From: Halorubrum aquaticum
GTDB taxonomy: Archaea > Halobacteriota > Halobacteria > Halobacteriales > Haloferacaceae
Assembly: GCF_900113615.1 (NCBI RefSeq)
Contig: NZ_FOPZ01000006.1
Span: 62,001 to 126,000, forward strand
Direction: 5' to 3'
DNA length: 64,000 nucleotides
The position numbers and the translations under genes are program-made. Shown here in pieces: positions 33,247 to 42,096 of this stretch. The notes under the pieces are model-generated. The model was given only the letters and a program-made list of their open reading frames with translations, searched no databases and was not told the origin of the DNA. The stretch's first letter is position 1. Each line of letters starts with the position of its first letter.

Positions 33247-33912
33247 TCAGGGATTAACGATCAGGTTAGGTGTTCCAGGATCGATTGTCGTTCCACTATC
33301 GTCGGTGTCGGCAACGATCGTGGTCATCTCGCCTTGGGTAGTGTTGTTATCGGTCGGGTTGTTGACGTTTCCGTAGGTGGATTCGTCGTCAGTAACAATT
33401 CGTACACCAACGGGTCGCTGTCCACCGACCGGAACTGTCAGGTCTGCGGTGGTACCATCAATCACGGTACGGTTGCCGCTTCCGTCTTTCGCGATGAATT
33501 CCAACGTAACATCGCCCGGATTTCCACTTCCATTTTGCAGCGGGACGTCAATCAACGACGTGATATCCACATAGACATCCTGGGTTCCCTGATTTTCAAT
33601 CCGGAACACGTCGTCGAAAATGTATGTCGAATCTACGCCGACCCCTTGACTCGATGTTGGGGTCCCCTGCCAAGTATCATTTGCATTATTGAAATCTAAT
33701 GCGATCTCACCATCTCCTGAATCTGCCGTCGCGAAGGTGGCATTTGGTTGACTACCACTTGGGAAGATCGCGAGGAATGAGTCAGATTCGTCAGCAACAG
33801 CAACGGTTGCCATCCGATCCGCATTGACACTCGTGAAAGCCCCAGTACCGAGCATCCCGCCTGCCCCAGCCACGGCGGCTCCAATACCTGCGATGAGACC
33901 TCTACGTTTCAT
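33247..33912 (-). CDS. DUF1102/TasA-like secreted protein
   Basis: 221 residues: MKRRGLIAGIGAAVAGAG start, GAFTSVNADRMATVAVADES, then DDVFRIENQGTQDVYVDITS, and a long C-terminal beta region with a PVGGQRPVGVRIVTDDEST block. Same architecture as its neighbours, with about 40% visible motif identity around the two signature blocks. It is 15 nt downstream of another family member, so they form one transcript. Exported, probably by Tat or Sec, as a surface fibre component. Confidence 0.75.
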   Translation of the reverse strand: MKRRGLIAGIGAAVAGAGGMLGTGAFTSVNADRMATVAVADESDSFLAIFPSGSQPNATFATADSGDGEIALDFNNANDTWQGTPTSSQGVGVDSTYIFDDVFRIENQGTQDVYVDITSLIDVPLQNGSGNPGDVTLEFIAKDGSGNRTVIDGTTADLTVPVGGQRPVGVRIVTDDESTYGNVNNPTDNNTTQGEMTTIVADTDDSGTTIDPGTPNLIVNP

Positions 33913-33927
33913 GTCATATCACCTTTG

Positions 33928-34602
33928 TTAGAGTGAACTGTCCTGATCGGCGATGAACGTTATACTCCCACTCGTTGAGACGTCTGCAGCCTCGAAGTCC
34001 GTCGTATCGACCGTGAGATCGAGGTGGACGGATTCTCCCTGAGTGAGTTCATACGCACCATCGTTGCTCGGATCAGGCACGGTGGAACCGTTCCAGGGAT
34101 CGGGATCGCCCGAACTGTCGAACGCGATATTATCGTTCAGGTTGGATGACGTAGTCTCGTCTTCCCGGACCGCTAGTCCGACATAGGCAGTACCCTCGGG
34201 AGTACCGGTGTCGTCGGTGAGATCAAGATCTGCTAGGTCGACACTGAGGTATGCCGACTGGGTTCCTTGGTTCTGAACCTCGATCAAGTCGTCGATCTCG
34301 GTCACGGAGTTAGGGTTGAAACCATCACCGAGATCAGTAGTTCCGTTGCTACTACTGAAGTCCAAGGAAACCTCAGCACCGCTCGTATCTAAGTACGCAT
34401 CCGAGTTCGCACCCGGATCAGTGTTCGGGCCTGCCGCCTTCCGCAGCCCGAGGTACGCTGCGTCGTCGCCTGCAACCTCAACGTCCACGTTCCGATCCGC
34501 TTCCACACTCGTGAACGCGCCTGTCCCTACGGCAGCTGCGCTTCCTGAAGCCAATGCACCTAGTCCGACGACAAATTTGCGCCGTTGCATGTTGGATTTC
34601 AC
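33928..34602 (-). CDS. DUF1102/TasA-like secreted protein, first gene of the cluster
   Basis: 224 residues: MKSNMQRRKFVVGLGALASG start, GAFTSVEADRNVDVEVAGDD, then IDDLIEVQNQGTQSAYLSVD, ending IDFIADQD-like (GSITFIADQDSSL). It is the promoter-proximal member of the minus-strand surface cluster. A G/C-rich double hairpin (34616-34668) precedes it, with the same outer-stem and inner-hairpin plan as elements A-C, but without the TTCGAYT loop. Confidence 0.75.
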   Translation of the reverse strand: MKSNMQRRKFVVGLGALASGSAAAVGTGAFTSVEADRNVDVEVAGDDAAYLGLRKAAGPNTDPGANSDAYLDTSGAEVSLDFSSSNGTTDLGDGFNPNSVTEIDDLIEVQNQGTQSAYLSVDLADLDLTDDTGTPEGTAYVGLAVREDETTSSNLNDNIAFDSSGDPDPWNGSTVPDPSNDGAYELTQGESVHLDLTVDTTDFEAADVSTSGSITFIADQDSSL

Positions 34603-34615
34603 CTGTGTTCTGGCA

Positions 34616-34668
34616 CCCCCGAACCCGACCGTTCGGGCCGGAAGCGCTCGAATGAAGCATGTTGGGGG
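34616..34668 (-). other. GC hairpin pair preceding the surface cluster
   Basis: CCCCC/GGGGG outer stem (34616-34620 with 34664-34668) encloses CCCGA/TCGGG (34624-34628 with 34633-34637). It resembles elements A-C in plan only. Confidence 0.35.
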
Positions 34669-35039
34669 ATCTACTTCGTTATGAGATCCTCGAGGCTACA
34701 TCGTGGAGCACTCGATGAATCGAATGGCCAACTCGATTCAGTTCAAGCACGTCTCGTTGTTCGCATCAAGCAGTGCTTGAAGTTGAAATCCACATATATC
34801 GCGGATTTCAGGGTATCGTTTTGGACAAATCGAGAAGAGCTTGAAGACCCAAGAGTGGACCCTGTGTCATTTCAATCAGTCCTATCACAACTGACAAGGA
34901 AGCCCTGATAACATAAAATAGAAAATAATAACAGATGAAATATGCTAGTAGTTTACAATATCTACCCTCACAAATATCAACTGACACTCGGCGGCTTGGG
35001 ACTGGGATACCTTGGCCGGCGGACAAGGGGGTCGATCCA
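34669..35039. other. divergent intergenic region of the surface cluster
   Basis: No gene seen. AT-rich around 34905-34960 (for example ACATAAAATAGAAAATAATA), so it probably holds the promoters of the minus-strand surface cluster and of the plus-strand regulator. Confidence 0.4.
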
Positions 35040-35621
35040 ATGCCACCAATCACTACACCGGCAAACGAATCAAACTCAAATGGGAATGAACTGTCCGAAG
35101 ACGATATTTATGGTGTTCTATCGAACCGACGACGACGATTTGTGATCCACGCGCTCAAACGCAAGCAAGGACCGGTCGATATCTCTGAACTTTCGGCGCA
35201 CATCACTGCCTGGGAAACCGGTAAAGATCCGGACGAGGTCGAGTACGAGGATCACCGAAGCGTGTACAGTACGCTCAAGCGTACCCACTTGCCAAATCTC
35301 GAAGAGAACAACATCGTAACCATCGACAAAGAAGAGAATGTGGTTCGTCCCACACCTCAACTAGAAAGTCTTGATATTTATGTCGAGGCTGTCAGCAGCA
35401 AGGAGATCCCGTGGAGCCTTTACTACGTCGGGCTCGCAGGTGTCGCGCTCACACTCCTACTCGCGGTCACAGTTGAAGCACCGATATTTGGAGCACTCAA
35501 GCCGCTTGAAGTGGGTATTTTTACAGTCACCGCCTTCGGAATATCGTCAGTTGTCCACCACATCATCGGCCTCCGCACCCGTCTTGGTAATAGGGAGAAA
35601 CCACCTGAACTCTATCAGTGA
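35040..35621 (+). CDS. DUF7344-like winged-helix regulator with two membrane helices
   Basis: 193 residues from ATG 35040. The N-terminal winged helix (DDIYGVLSNRRRRFVIHALK, ISELSAHITAWE, HRSVYSTLKRTHLPNLEENN) matches the haloarchaeal DUF7344 type. Two C-terminal transmembrane segments (SLYYVGLAGVALTLLLAVTV and a second near residue 160) tether it to the membrane. Such a protein could sense the envelope and control the adjacent surface genes. It overlaps the next gene by 4 nt. Confidence 0.75.
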   Translation: MPPITTPANESNSNGNELSEDDIYGVLSNRRRRFVIHALKRKQGPVDISELSAHITAWETGKDPDEVEYEDHRSVYSTLKRTHLPNLEENNIVTIDKEENVVRPTPQLESLDIYVEAVSSKEIPWSLYYVGLAGVALTLLLAVTVEAPIFGALKPLEVGIFTVTAFGISSVVHHIIGLRTRLGNREKPPELYQ

Positions 35622-36139
35622 GAATGAGAGCACCTAGTCGGACGTCGCCGATTCGTGTGGGGAAATTCCGTCTCTTGAGCATTCTTCTCGCATTTACAGC
35701 AGCAGTCGGACTTATTTTTGGTACCGCTGGGTTCACCACTATGGATGCTGACCGCGGAGTTGGGATCAACGTAGCTGAGGACGACAATGCATATCTCGGC
35801 TATTTGCCGCTCGTTGACGGGGGTGAGAATATTACTGCAGGGGAACCCACACCGCTCGTAGAGTACCACAACCAAGTCGGTGTTAACCTCGACACATTGG
35901 AGGTCGACGTTTCGCGCCCAGATTCGTCTGGACCCACAATCAAAACCTTCGATTCCCCCGATCAACTCGATCGAGGTAGCGCTGGTACCGTCATCGTTAC
36001 GCTGACCTGTTCTACAACACAGGTGGTCGAACTCAACTTTGAGGTGACCGGTAGCGGATCAGGAACAAGCGTCTCGCTTGATCGTACTCTCAGCGTTACG
36101 TGCGTACCGAATCAAGAGGAGGGGGAAGATGAGGAGTGA
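35618..36139 (+). CDS. DUF1102-like exported protein coupled to the regulator
   Basis: 173 residues from GTG 35618 (or ATG 35624). Signal-like helix LLSILLAFTAAVGLIFGTAG, then GFTTMDADRGVGINVAEDD, a variant of the family hallmark, then a short beta domain without the NQGTQ block and an acidic EEGEDEE end. It shares an ATGA-type overlap with the membrane regulator, suggesting that the two proteins work together, for example as a sensor pair. Confidence 0.65.
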   Translation: MRMRAPSRTSPIRVGKFRLLSILLAFTAAVGLIFGTAGFTTMDADRGVGINVAEDDNAYLGYLPLVDGGENITAGEPTPLVEYHNQVGVNLDTLEVDVSRPDSSGPTIKTFDSPDQLDRGSAGTVIVTLTCSTTQVVELNFEVTGSGSGTSVSLDRTLSVTCVPNQEEGEDEE

Positions 36140-36149
36140 GATGCTCCCT

Positions 36150-36480
36150 CGCTCGTCTGAGGCAGGGTGAAAGCCATCCAATCTTCACACCTGATACAGC
36201 AGTAAACGTCCAGCACAGCCAGCGACTCTGTATCGGTCAACATCGTTGATGTCTCCGAATTTGTGGCATTATCGAGGATAACGAATGGTTTCCGATTGGT
36301 GGTCTCGATAGTAACCCTCTCAAGAAATGTCCACCTTCGGTTACACATTCAAACTGACAGACCACCGAACAAATAAACAGGTGACCTACCCCAAGTTCTT
36401 CTTCGTCCTCAAGGGTAACGGCTTCAATCAGAGATCTGATTTCATTTCGATAACGGGGTCTTCATTTTGAAGGCGGTGGA
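36150..36480 (-). other. degenerate stretch with coding-like fragments
   Basis: Minus-strand pieces such as IRSLIEAVTLEDEEELGVG (near 36440-36380) and FLERVTIETTNRKPFVILDN (near 36325-36270) are in different frames and not joined. They are probably a decayed transposase or small gene; nothing functional is claimed. Confidence 0.2.
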
Positions 36481-36500
36481 TATCGTCCTACCTGTGCTAA

Positions 36501-36540
36501 TTTGAGTTTCTGACTTTGGTAATGAAATCGGGAACTCAAA
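36501..36540. repeat. 8-bp inverted repeat upstream of second small recombinase
   Basis: TTTGAGTT (36501-36508) and AACTCAAA (36533-36540), 24 nt apart, about 40 nt before the recombinase start. It is analogous in place, not in sequence, to the palindrome at 5877. A second short repeat, GGGCC/GGCCC, follows directly. Confidence 0.4.
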
Positions 36541-36581
36541 GGGCCAAGCGGCCCAATCAGCGTTACGAGTCATTTAAAGAG

Positions 36582-37250
36582 ATGAGCGAGTCAACGAATT
36601 CGGAAACTCAAAGCGAGCAGGCCCGAGTCTGCCTTACGCCCGAGCAGGTCGACGCGATTCGAGACGCCGCCACCGACACCGGCGCCAAGTACCTCCGAGC
36701 TCGGAACGAGACCATCATCGCACTCCTCGCCGACACCGGCCTCCGCAACGAGGTGCTGACTCAACTCACCACCGAGATGTACCTCCGCGACGCCGGCGAG
36801 CTGTACCTCCCAACAAATATCCAGAAACAGCCAGGGAACGGTCGCGACGACTGGCCCCGCTCACACCACCTCGATCTGGACGTCGACGGCACGATCGGCA
36901 CCCAGCGTTCGCTCAACACCTACCTCGACAACCGCTGGAAGGACAGTTCCTACCTCTTCCCCTCACGGCAGTCCGACCAGATGACAACCCGCTCTGTCCG
37001 GAACGTCGTCAAGCGGCTTGCGCACGAGGCCGATATACAGCCGTTCAGGTACGACGAGAGCGGCGAGTTTGGTCGGGGAGACCCAGACGACGTCCATCCT
37101 CACGTCTTCCGGCACAGCCTCGCCTATCGGCTCCTCCACGATCGCGACCGGGATGACAACCACTTCGATATCTACTTTGTCCGGAACCGGCTCCGGCACG
37201 CCAGCCTCCAGACGACTCTCCGGAAGTACGACCACTTCCGTACGATCTGA
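36582..37250 (+). CDS. small tyrosine recombinase, paralogue of the 5942 gene
   Basis: 222 residues from ATG 36582. It opens with TPEQVDAIRDAATDTG, parallel to the other copy. Catalytic set: Arg in TGLRNEVL, His-x-x-Arg in HVFRHSLAYRL, His in RLRHASLQTT and Tyr in RKYDHFRTI. It lacks an N-terminal core-binding domain. Identity to the first copy is clear around the catalytic motifs but low in the middle, so the duplication is old or the two came with different elements. Confidence 0.8.
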   Translation: MSESTNSETQSEQARVCLTPEQVDAIRDAATDTGAKYLRARNETIIALLADTGLRNEVLTQLTTEMYLRDAGELYLPTNIQKQPGNGRDDWPRSHHLDLDVDGTIGTQRSLNTYLDNRWKDSSYLFPSRQSDQMTTRSVRNVVKRLAHEADIQPFRYDESGEFGRGDPDDVHPHVFRHSLAYRLLHDRDRDDNHFDIYFVRNRLRHASLQTTLRKYDHFRTI

Positions 37251-37502
37251 TCACTTGTTGGATGACAGCTACTCACTCGCTTTCTCAGAGAGGATAGATT
37301 GGATCTGTTGAAATCCTCAGCTGGTGATAGTTTTCAGTAACCGTGCAAGATACAGGGCACGAATATCGCACGTTGAGGTAGCGAAATCAGGGATCGCTTG
37401 ATTCGGTCAGTACAGGCGACTCACGTACCGATCTCTGACACCGATCTTTCCACAATATGTCAGTAGCGGCGTACAAGATACAGAGTATTTATCTGTTAGA
37501 AC

Positions 37503-38442
37503 GGCTGTGTTGAATCGCCATACGGCAGCGAGGTAGGCCACTAAATCAAAGGAGTTGAAGCGGGAAGACTCGGTTGCCTATGACACAAATCTCCCGCTTC
37601 ATCGGGGAAGTTGTGCCGGTTGCTCAAAGAGTTACTGGCGATGGAGGCGAATCCGCCGCCCCGGACGGTGGCGGCGGATTCGCCGACTACGCACTCGTTT
37701 CCCTCCATTGTCTCCGGATTTACCTCGATACGTCATACCGCATGACAATCGACCTGCTCACAGAGATGCCACAAATAACGGGGGAGATCGGCCTCAGCGC
37801 GGCCGATCTCCCCGCGCCGTCCACGTTGTGTAAGGCGTTCGACCGGATCAGCATGAGCGTCTGTCGAGTGCTGCTGCGTCAGTCGGCGCAGCTGCACGAT
37901 CTCTCTGAACACGCTGCGATCGACGCCACATTCTACGACCGCTCACCAGCAAGCCGCCACTACTGCCAGCGAATCAGCTACCGCGTTCAGAAGTCGAAAG
38001 TCACGAAACTCGTCGATACAGCGTCGCAAGCCGTCCTTGACGTTCACTGCTCAACAAATCGGGAAGGAAGTGACGCAGACCTCGCAGAGCAGATCGCCCG
38101 CCGGAACGCGGACGATCTGCGGTCTCTTGCGGCCGATAAGGGCTACGACAAGCAATCGCTCCGCGAAGGTCTGCGTGAGCTCGGGATCAGACCGCTGATC
38201 AAGCACCGCATCTTCGCACCGTACGACCACGCGCACAACGCCAGAATCGACGATAACCGCTACAATCAGCGCTCAATGACTGAAACCGTGAACTCGGCTG
38301 TCAAGCGCTCGCTCGGCTTCGCCGTGCGAGCGCGGTCATGGTTCCGTGAGTTCCGCGAAATCGCGCTGATGTGTGTCGTCTATAACATCAAACGCTTCGT
38401 CAAACAGTGAATTCCTCCGCCTTACAGCGATTCAACACAGCC
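37503..38442 (+). mobile_element. IS5-family element (ISH1-like) with 8-bp target duplication
   Basis: 940 bp. Perfect 16-bp terminal repeats (GGCTGTGTTGAATCGC and its complement) are flanked on both sides by GTTAGAAC (37495-37502 and 38443-38450), an 8-bp target duplication as in ISH1-type insertions. It looks intact and recent. Confidence 0.88.
37580..38410 (+). CDS. IS5-family transposase
   Basis: 276 residues from ATG 37580 (a TTG two codons earlier is possible). The DDE triad is in HAAIDATFYDR, LAADKGYDKQS and RSMTETVNSAVKRS, followed by the Arg/Tyr-rich C-terminal helix (FREIALMCVVYNIKRF). It fills the IS, which has intact ends, so the element is probably active or was until recently. 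Confidence 0.9.
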   Translation: MTQISRFIGEVVPVAQRVTGDGGESAAPDGGGGFADYALVSLHCLRIYLDTSYRMTIDLLTEMPQITGEIGLSAADLPAPSTLCKAFDRISMSVCRVLLRQSAQLHDLSEHAAIDATFYDRSPASRHYCQRISYRVQKSKVTKLVDTASQAVLDVHCSTNREGSDADLAEQIARRNADDLRSLAADKGYDKQSLREGLRELGIRPLIKHRIFAPYDHAHNARIDDNRYNQRSMTETVNSAVKRSLGFAVRARSWFREFREIALMCVVYNIKRFVKQ

Positions 38443-38607
38443 GTTAGAACCCATCTTAGGACCGTTCATCTCTTCTGATACTATGCGCTGTAATGCCGAC
38501 CGAATGTGATAATCTTTTTCTAGGGGATCAGCTTCATCCAACGCCTCTTTGAGATGCTCCTTGACCATGGTTTCGGCCATCTGACTTTCCTGTTGGCTAA
38601 TATCCAT
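38422..38607 (-). CDS. small helical protein with its C-terminus altered by the IS5 insertion
   Basis: 61 residues: MDISQQESQMAETMVKEHLK and an acidic helix, then RSALQRIVSEEMNGPKMGSN. The last five residues (GCVES and L) come from the IS end. Joining the two copies of the target duplication restores ...KMGSNR and a stop, so the original protein had 56 residues and the insertion swapped only its final residue for a short tail. Family unknown. A TAGCA/TGCTA-type repeat lies near its start. Confidence 0.5.
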   Translation of the reverse strand: MDISQQESQMAETMVKEHLKEALDEADPLEKDYHIRSALQRIVSEEMNGPKMGSNGCVESL

Positions 38608-38788
38608 GTTAGCAACATTATGCTACCACATATAGTTATACACAGCTTGTTAACGAATATACGACTCCTTGATGCGGTCCGATGCCGCTGTATTTGCGCT
38701 GTGTATCTTACACGGCGCTCAGAACATCACTTGAGACTGGTAGGATTCTCGTCGGTCAGTTTGCGGGACTCAGTATGAGGCAGTTCAG

Positions 38789-39070
38789 TCAGCCGTCGTG
38801 ATCAATATACTCGGCTTCCCATTCAGCCCTCGCCTCGATTTCTCTGGTGCCTCGACGAGTCATGGTGTACTCGTTGGTTCGTCGATCGCGCTGGCTTTTC
38901 TCGACAAGTCCCTTCTCAACGAGCGTGTCGAGATTCGGATAGAGCCGACCATGGTGGATCTCCTTTTCGTAGTAGTTCTCGAGTTCGTCTTTGATCGCGA
39001 GCCCGTGAGGGTCATCAAGGCCGGCAACTACGTATAGCAGGTCTCGCTGGAACCCAGTAAGGTCGTACAT
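38789..39070 (-). CDS. PadR-family transcriptional regulator
   Basis: 93 residues. Classic PadR winged helix: LTGFQRDLLYVVAGLDDPHG, GLAIKDELENYYEKEIHHGR, LYPNLDTLVEKGLVEKSQRD and the wing RTNEYTMTRRGTREI. Such regulators repress neighbouring transporter or stress genes. No obvious target gene remains next to it; the flanks are IS material. Confidence 0.88.
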   Translation of the reverse strand: MYDLTGFQRDLLYVVAGLDDPHGLAIKDELENYYEKEIHHGRLYPNLDTLVEKGLVEKSQRDRRTNEYTMTRRGTREIEARAEWEAEYIDHDG

Positions 39071-39300
39071 ATCACAATTTTCGTGTTCAGGTTTTGAGAT
39101 ACTACCGATCCAGTTCTGATGGAATTCTCTACTTTGTGCTCTGTTGAATCCTCAGAAGGCGTCCGTATCAGGTCATTCTGTGCTCGGTTTAGAGCCGCTG
39201 CCGAGTGAATTTGGAGATAGAGTCTTGAGAGAGAGCGAGAGGATCGAGATCACTTGGTGGGTCGATCCAATTCATCGTCGACGAAGAGCGAGGTGAACTA

Positions 39301-39344
39301 CCCCACCCTACTCAGCCACATACGTGGCTTCGTTGAGGGTGGGG
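39301..39344 (-). ncRNA. omega-RNA-type hairpin at the tnpB 3' end
   Basis: CCCCACCCT (39301-39309) and AGGGTGGGG (39336-39344) close an outer stem around an inner stem AGCCAC/GTGGCT (39314-39319, 39324-39329). It spans the tnpB stop codon. This is where IS200/IS605 elements encode the RNA that guides TnpB; the guide would be read from the flank below 39300. Identified by position and fold only. Confidence 0.55.
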
Positions 39345-40558
39345 CTTCCTGTTTCCACGACGCGCTTTGCAGACACCGAAATAGTGTCCGTAGGGAGCGC
39401 AGTCTCCACAGACGTATCTTCGGGCCATCCCAGCCCTAGCTCAGAAAACCCTCTCTGCAAGATGTTTATCGCCGCGTTCGCGTCACGGTCACACTCAAAT
39501 CCACAACTGGGACACGAGTGGTCTCGTACCCAGATGGGTTTTGCTGTTTCCACACCACACGTCGCACACTCCTTTGTCGTTCCCGCTGCGTCGACTTGTA
39601 CGACGTGTGTCCCGTACAGCTCACCCTTGTATTCGAGCAGGGTGATGAACTGTCGCCACGCAGCGTCTTGCTTGTTCCGTGCGTTCCCATCGCTTTGAAG
39701 CATCCCAGTAACGTTCAGGTCTTCTACGAACACTGCATCGTACTCTGTGACGAGCCACGCCGTGAGCTTGTGCTGGTAGTCCAGCACCTTCTGACGGATG
39801 TGGCGTTTGACCTTCGCAACTGTTTGGCGCTGATTCTCGTAGTTGTTTGACCCGTATTCCTTCCGTGAGAGCTTTCGCTGCTCTCGACGGAGACGATCGT
39901 ACTCGTCTTCCAACTCAAGCCAGTCCACGGTGTTGCCGTCCGACGTGTGGATGTAGTTCAGAATGCCGAGGTCAATTCCGATACTGTTGCTCGTATCGAG
40001 CGTCTCCACGTCGGGTTTTCCAGGCAGATCTGCCGTGTCAGTTTCGAGGCCGAAGGAGACGAACCACTCGCCGGTCGTTTCCTGTTTCACCGTGACTTCT
40101 TTGATGGTTGCTTCGTCGGGGATTTCGCGATGGTAGCGAATCTCGATATCTCCGATTTTGGAGAGCCAGAGTGTCGCGGTGCGGCCACTCGTGTTTTTGA
40201 GCTCGAAGCCGGACTGCGAGTACGTCATGCTCTGGTAGTCTCTGGGTGATTTCCACGTGAGCTTCCCGACCGTGTTCCCGTTCTGTTTCTGTTCGGAGAG
40301 TCCGGTGAGGTTCTGATAAAACCGAGTGACGGTTCGTTGGAGAGCCTTCGAATTGACGTCTGAGAAGATGGAAAACTCGTCTTTCCAGTCGGGAAGTCGA
40401 GAGTGGTGCTTGTACGCAGAGCCGATGTCGTCGGCGTCTGTGTTTTCGTACTCGTACAGGGTGTAGTTGTACGCTTGACGATGAACGTCGATGTGGTAAT
40501 CAAGCCGCTCCGCTACCTCTTGTGTTGGGTAGGCGTGGTAGCGGTGACTGTACTCCAT
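39308..40558 (-). CDS. tnpB: TnpB, RNA-guided nuclease of an IS1341-type element
   Basis: 416 residues, full length. RuvC-like residues are all visible: Asp in SIGIDLGILNY, Glu in AVFVEDLNVTG and Asp in CDRDANAAINIL. The zinc ribbon CATCGVET ... CPSCGFEC sits before the last one. TnpB proteins are RNA-guided DNA nucleases related to Cas12. No tnpA transposase is present (IS1341 type). The 3' end overlaps a strong hairpin, and an imperfect hairpin of CCCCTCC/GGAGGAAGGGG type at 40620-40662 probably marks the other end of the element. Confidence 0.9.
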   Translation of the reverse strand: MEYSHRYHAYPTQEVAERLDYHIDVHRQAYNYTLYEYENTDADDIGSAYKHHSRLPDWKDEFSIFSDVNSKALQRTVTRFYQNLTGLSEQKQNGNTVGKLTWKSPRDYQSMTYSQSGFELKNTSGRTATLWLSKIGDIEIRYHREIPDEATIKEVTVKQETTGEWFVSFGLETDTADLPGKPDVETLDTSNSIGIDLGILNYIHTSDGNTVDWLELEDEYDRLRREQRKLSRKEYGSNNYENQRQTVAKVKRHIRQKVLDYQHKLTAWLVTEYDAVFVEDLNVTGMLQSDGNARNKQDAAWRQFITLLEYKGELYGTHVVQVDAAGTTKECATCGVETAKPIWVRDHSCPSCGFECDRDANAAINILQRGFSELGLGWPEDTSVETALPTDTISVSAKRVVETGSPTLNEATYVAE

Positions 40559-40843
40559 CGCTGTCTCTTGATTAGAGATATGTCGATTTAATGGTTTGTA
40601 CTGGTGTGCGGCGATTCATCCCCTCCCTACTCGCTCGCGATACTCGCTCGTGGAGGAAGGGGCATTCTCGCCTCAATTTTGGTAAACGGTCCTTCAAAGA
40701 TCGTGATCCCCGTGCCATCATTGGATTCAACTGAGCAGTTCAGTGTACCCCGCTTGGCAGAATGATGGATAAACAGAACCTCTCGTTCTGGCACCGAGTG
40801 ACCACTATTCCCCAGGTCACCGCTCTTTGATGCCTTGTAGGGA

Positions 40844-41360
40844 TTAGCATAAGTAGTGATACACTTTTGGTGTAGTGAGTCTCGGGATTGTTGCTGTGAG
40901 GAAGCGTTTCACGTCGTCAATCGTCTCAAAGAGTAGGTTCTTTCGAGCGGCTTTGAGCTGGAGCCAGCAGTTCTCCAGTGGATTCAGCTCAGGCGCATAC
41001 GGTGGTAGATATTCAAGAAGCAGGCCGTCGCCAGCGGCCTGCTTCTTGAGATCCTTGGCGATGAAATACGGCGCGTTGTCCAAGACGATCACGAGCTTCT
41101 TGCCGAAGCGATAACGGAGCGCTCGCAAGAAGTGCTTGCTGACCTTAGCGGTGAACGAGTCGGGCGTCAGCGCGACGAAGTGCTCACCAGTGTCAGTAAC
41201 TACACCGAGCATATTGATCGCCGCTCGCCCGCCCGAGACCGGCAGTCTCGGGCGGGAGTTCACCGGAAACCACGTCGGTTTCTGATTCGTCGAAACCGCC
41301 TCCGTATGCTGATCAATAACCGCAATCGTGTACCCGTCAGCCTTCAGCGCCGACCACTTT
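40844..41360 (-). CDS. IS630 transposase catalytic part, reached by frameshift
   Basis: The frame from the A7 run (41358-41364) to the stop at 40844 gives KKWSALKADGYTIAVIDQHT (first Asp), LVIVLDNAPYF (second Asp) and APELNPLENCW (Glu). A GTG start at 41263 would omit the first Asp, so the functional enzyme must be made by -1 frameshifting from the HTH frame. Confidence 0.8.
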
Positions 41361-41862
41361 TTTTGAACTCACCACGCCAGCGTGCTTTCTCAGCGGGATC
41401 GGCTTTGTAGTGGTACGGCCGGGCTGTCTGCCGTGACAGCCCGGCCTTTTCGAGGAGTCGGTACATGTGCGCGTGAGAGTACTCGACGCCGTAGGTGTCG
41501 AAGATGTGCGACCGGAGGAGTTCAGGTGACCACGCAAGCTCGTCGTAGCCGACCTCTGTCGGCGACGCGTGTAGCGTCGCCGTCAGTTCCGTCCACTGGT
41601 CAGCGGACAGCCGGGGTGGTCGCCCGGCCTTGGGTGCGTCGCCGAGCGCGGTTACGTCGCGCTCGGCGACTACCTCCAACCAATTGTATCCAGTTTGGGC
41701 AGGAACACCGAGCAGATTTTCAATTTCATAGGCAGAAAAGCCCGCATCGTAGAGGAGCGCAACCGTCAGTTGCTTGGTCGCTTTCGCATCAGTTTCCCTC
41801 CGCAGTTGCTGGCGCAACTGCTCCGGATCGACACCATCCAACTTTGCACCCTCACGAGTCAT
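41344..41862 (-). CDS. IS630 transposase HTH part
   Basis: 172 residues: FSAYEIENLLGVPAQTGYNW first HTH, GDAPKAGRPPRLS linker, then THMYRLLEKAGLSRQ-type second HTH (seen as HAHMYRLLEKAGLSRQTARP). It ends GEFKKSGRR just past the A7 slippery run. The layout matches the other IS630 in this window. Confidence 0.82.
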   Translation of the reverse strand: MTREGAKLDGVDPEQLRQQLRRETDAKATKQLTVALLYDAGFSAYEIENLLGVPAQTGYNWLEVVAERDVTALGDAPKAGRPPRLSADQWTELTATLHASPTEVGYDELAWSPELLRSHIFDTYGVEYSHAHMYRLLEKAGLSRQTARPYHYKADPAEKARWRGEFKKSGRR

Positions 41863-42096
41863 ACTACCTCTACGCGCTCAGAGAGCATCAAGACCTCTAC
41901 TAATCCCTATTGGAAGCGCCCGTAACTTCAGTACCCAGTCACGCCGAGTAGTTGGATGGTCGGGGGCACGATTTTCGCCATCATCGGAGGGTACGTCGTT
42001 GGGCCCGATATATCCCCGCACAAATCGTCTGGTGTCGATACGTGAAAGGCGTATTTACACCCAATTTTTATCCCCCTACCGCTATATATTACGTGT

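Larger units (their letters stand above)
40838..41909 (-). mobile_element. second IS630-family insertion sequence
   Basis: Terminal repeats GGGATTAG/CTAATCCC (40840-40847 and 41900-41907) are bordered by TA on both sides (40838-40839, 41908-41909), the expected TA duplication. About 1.07 kb, with two ORFs in different frames. It belongs to a different IS630 subgroup from the copy at 15354. Confidence 0.8.
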
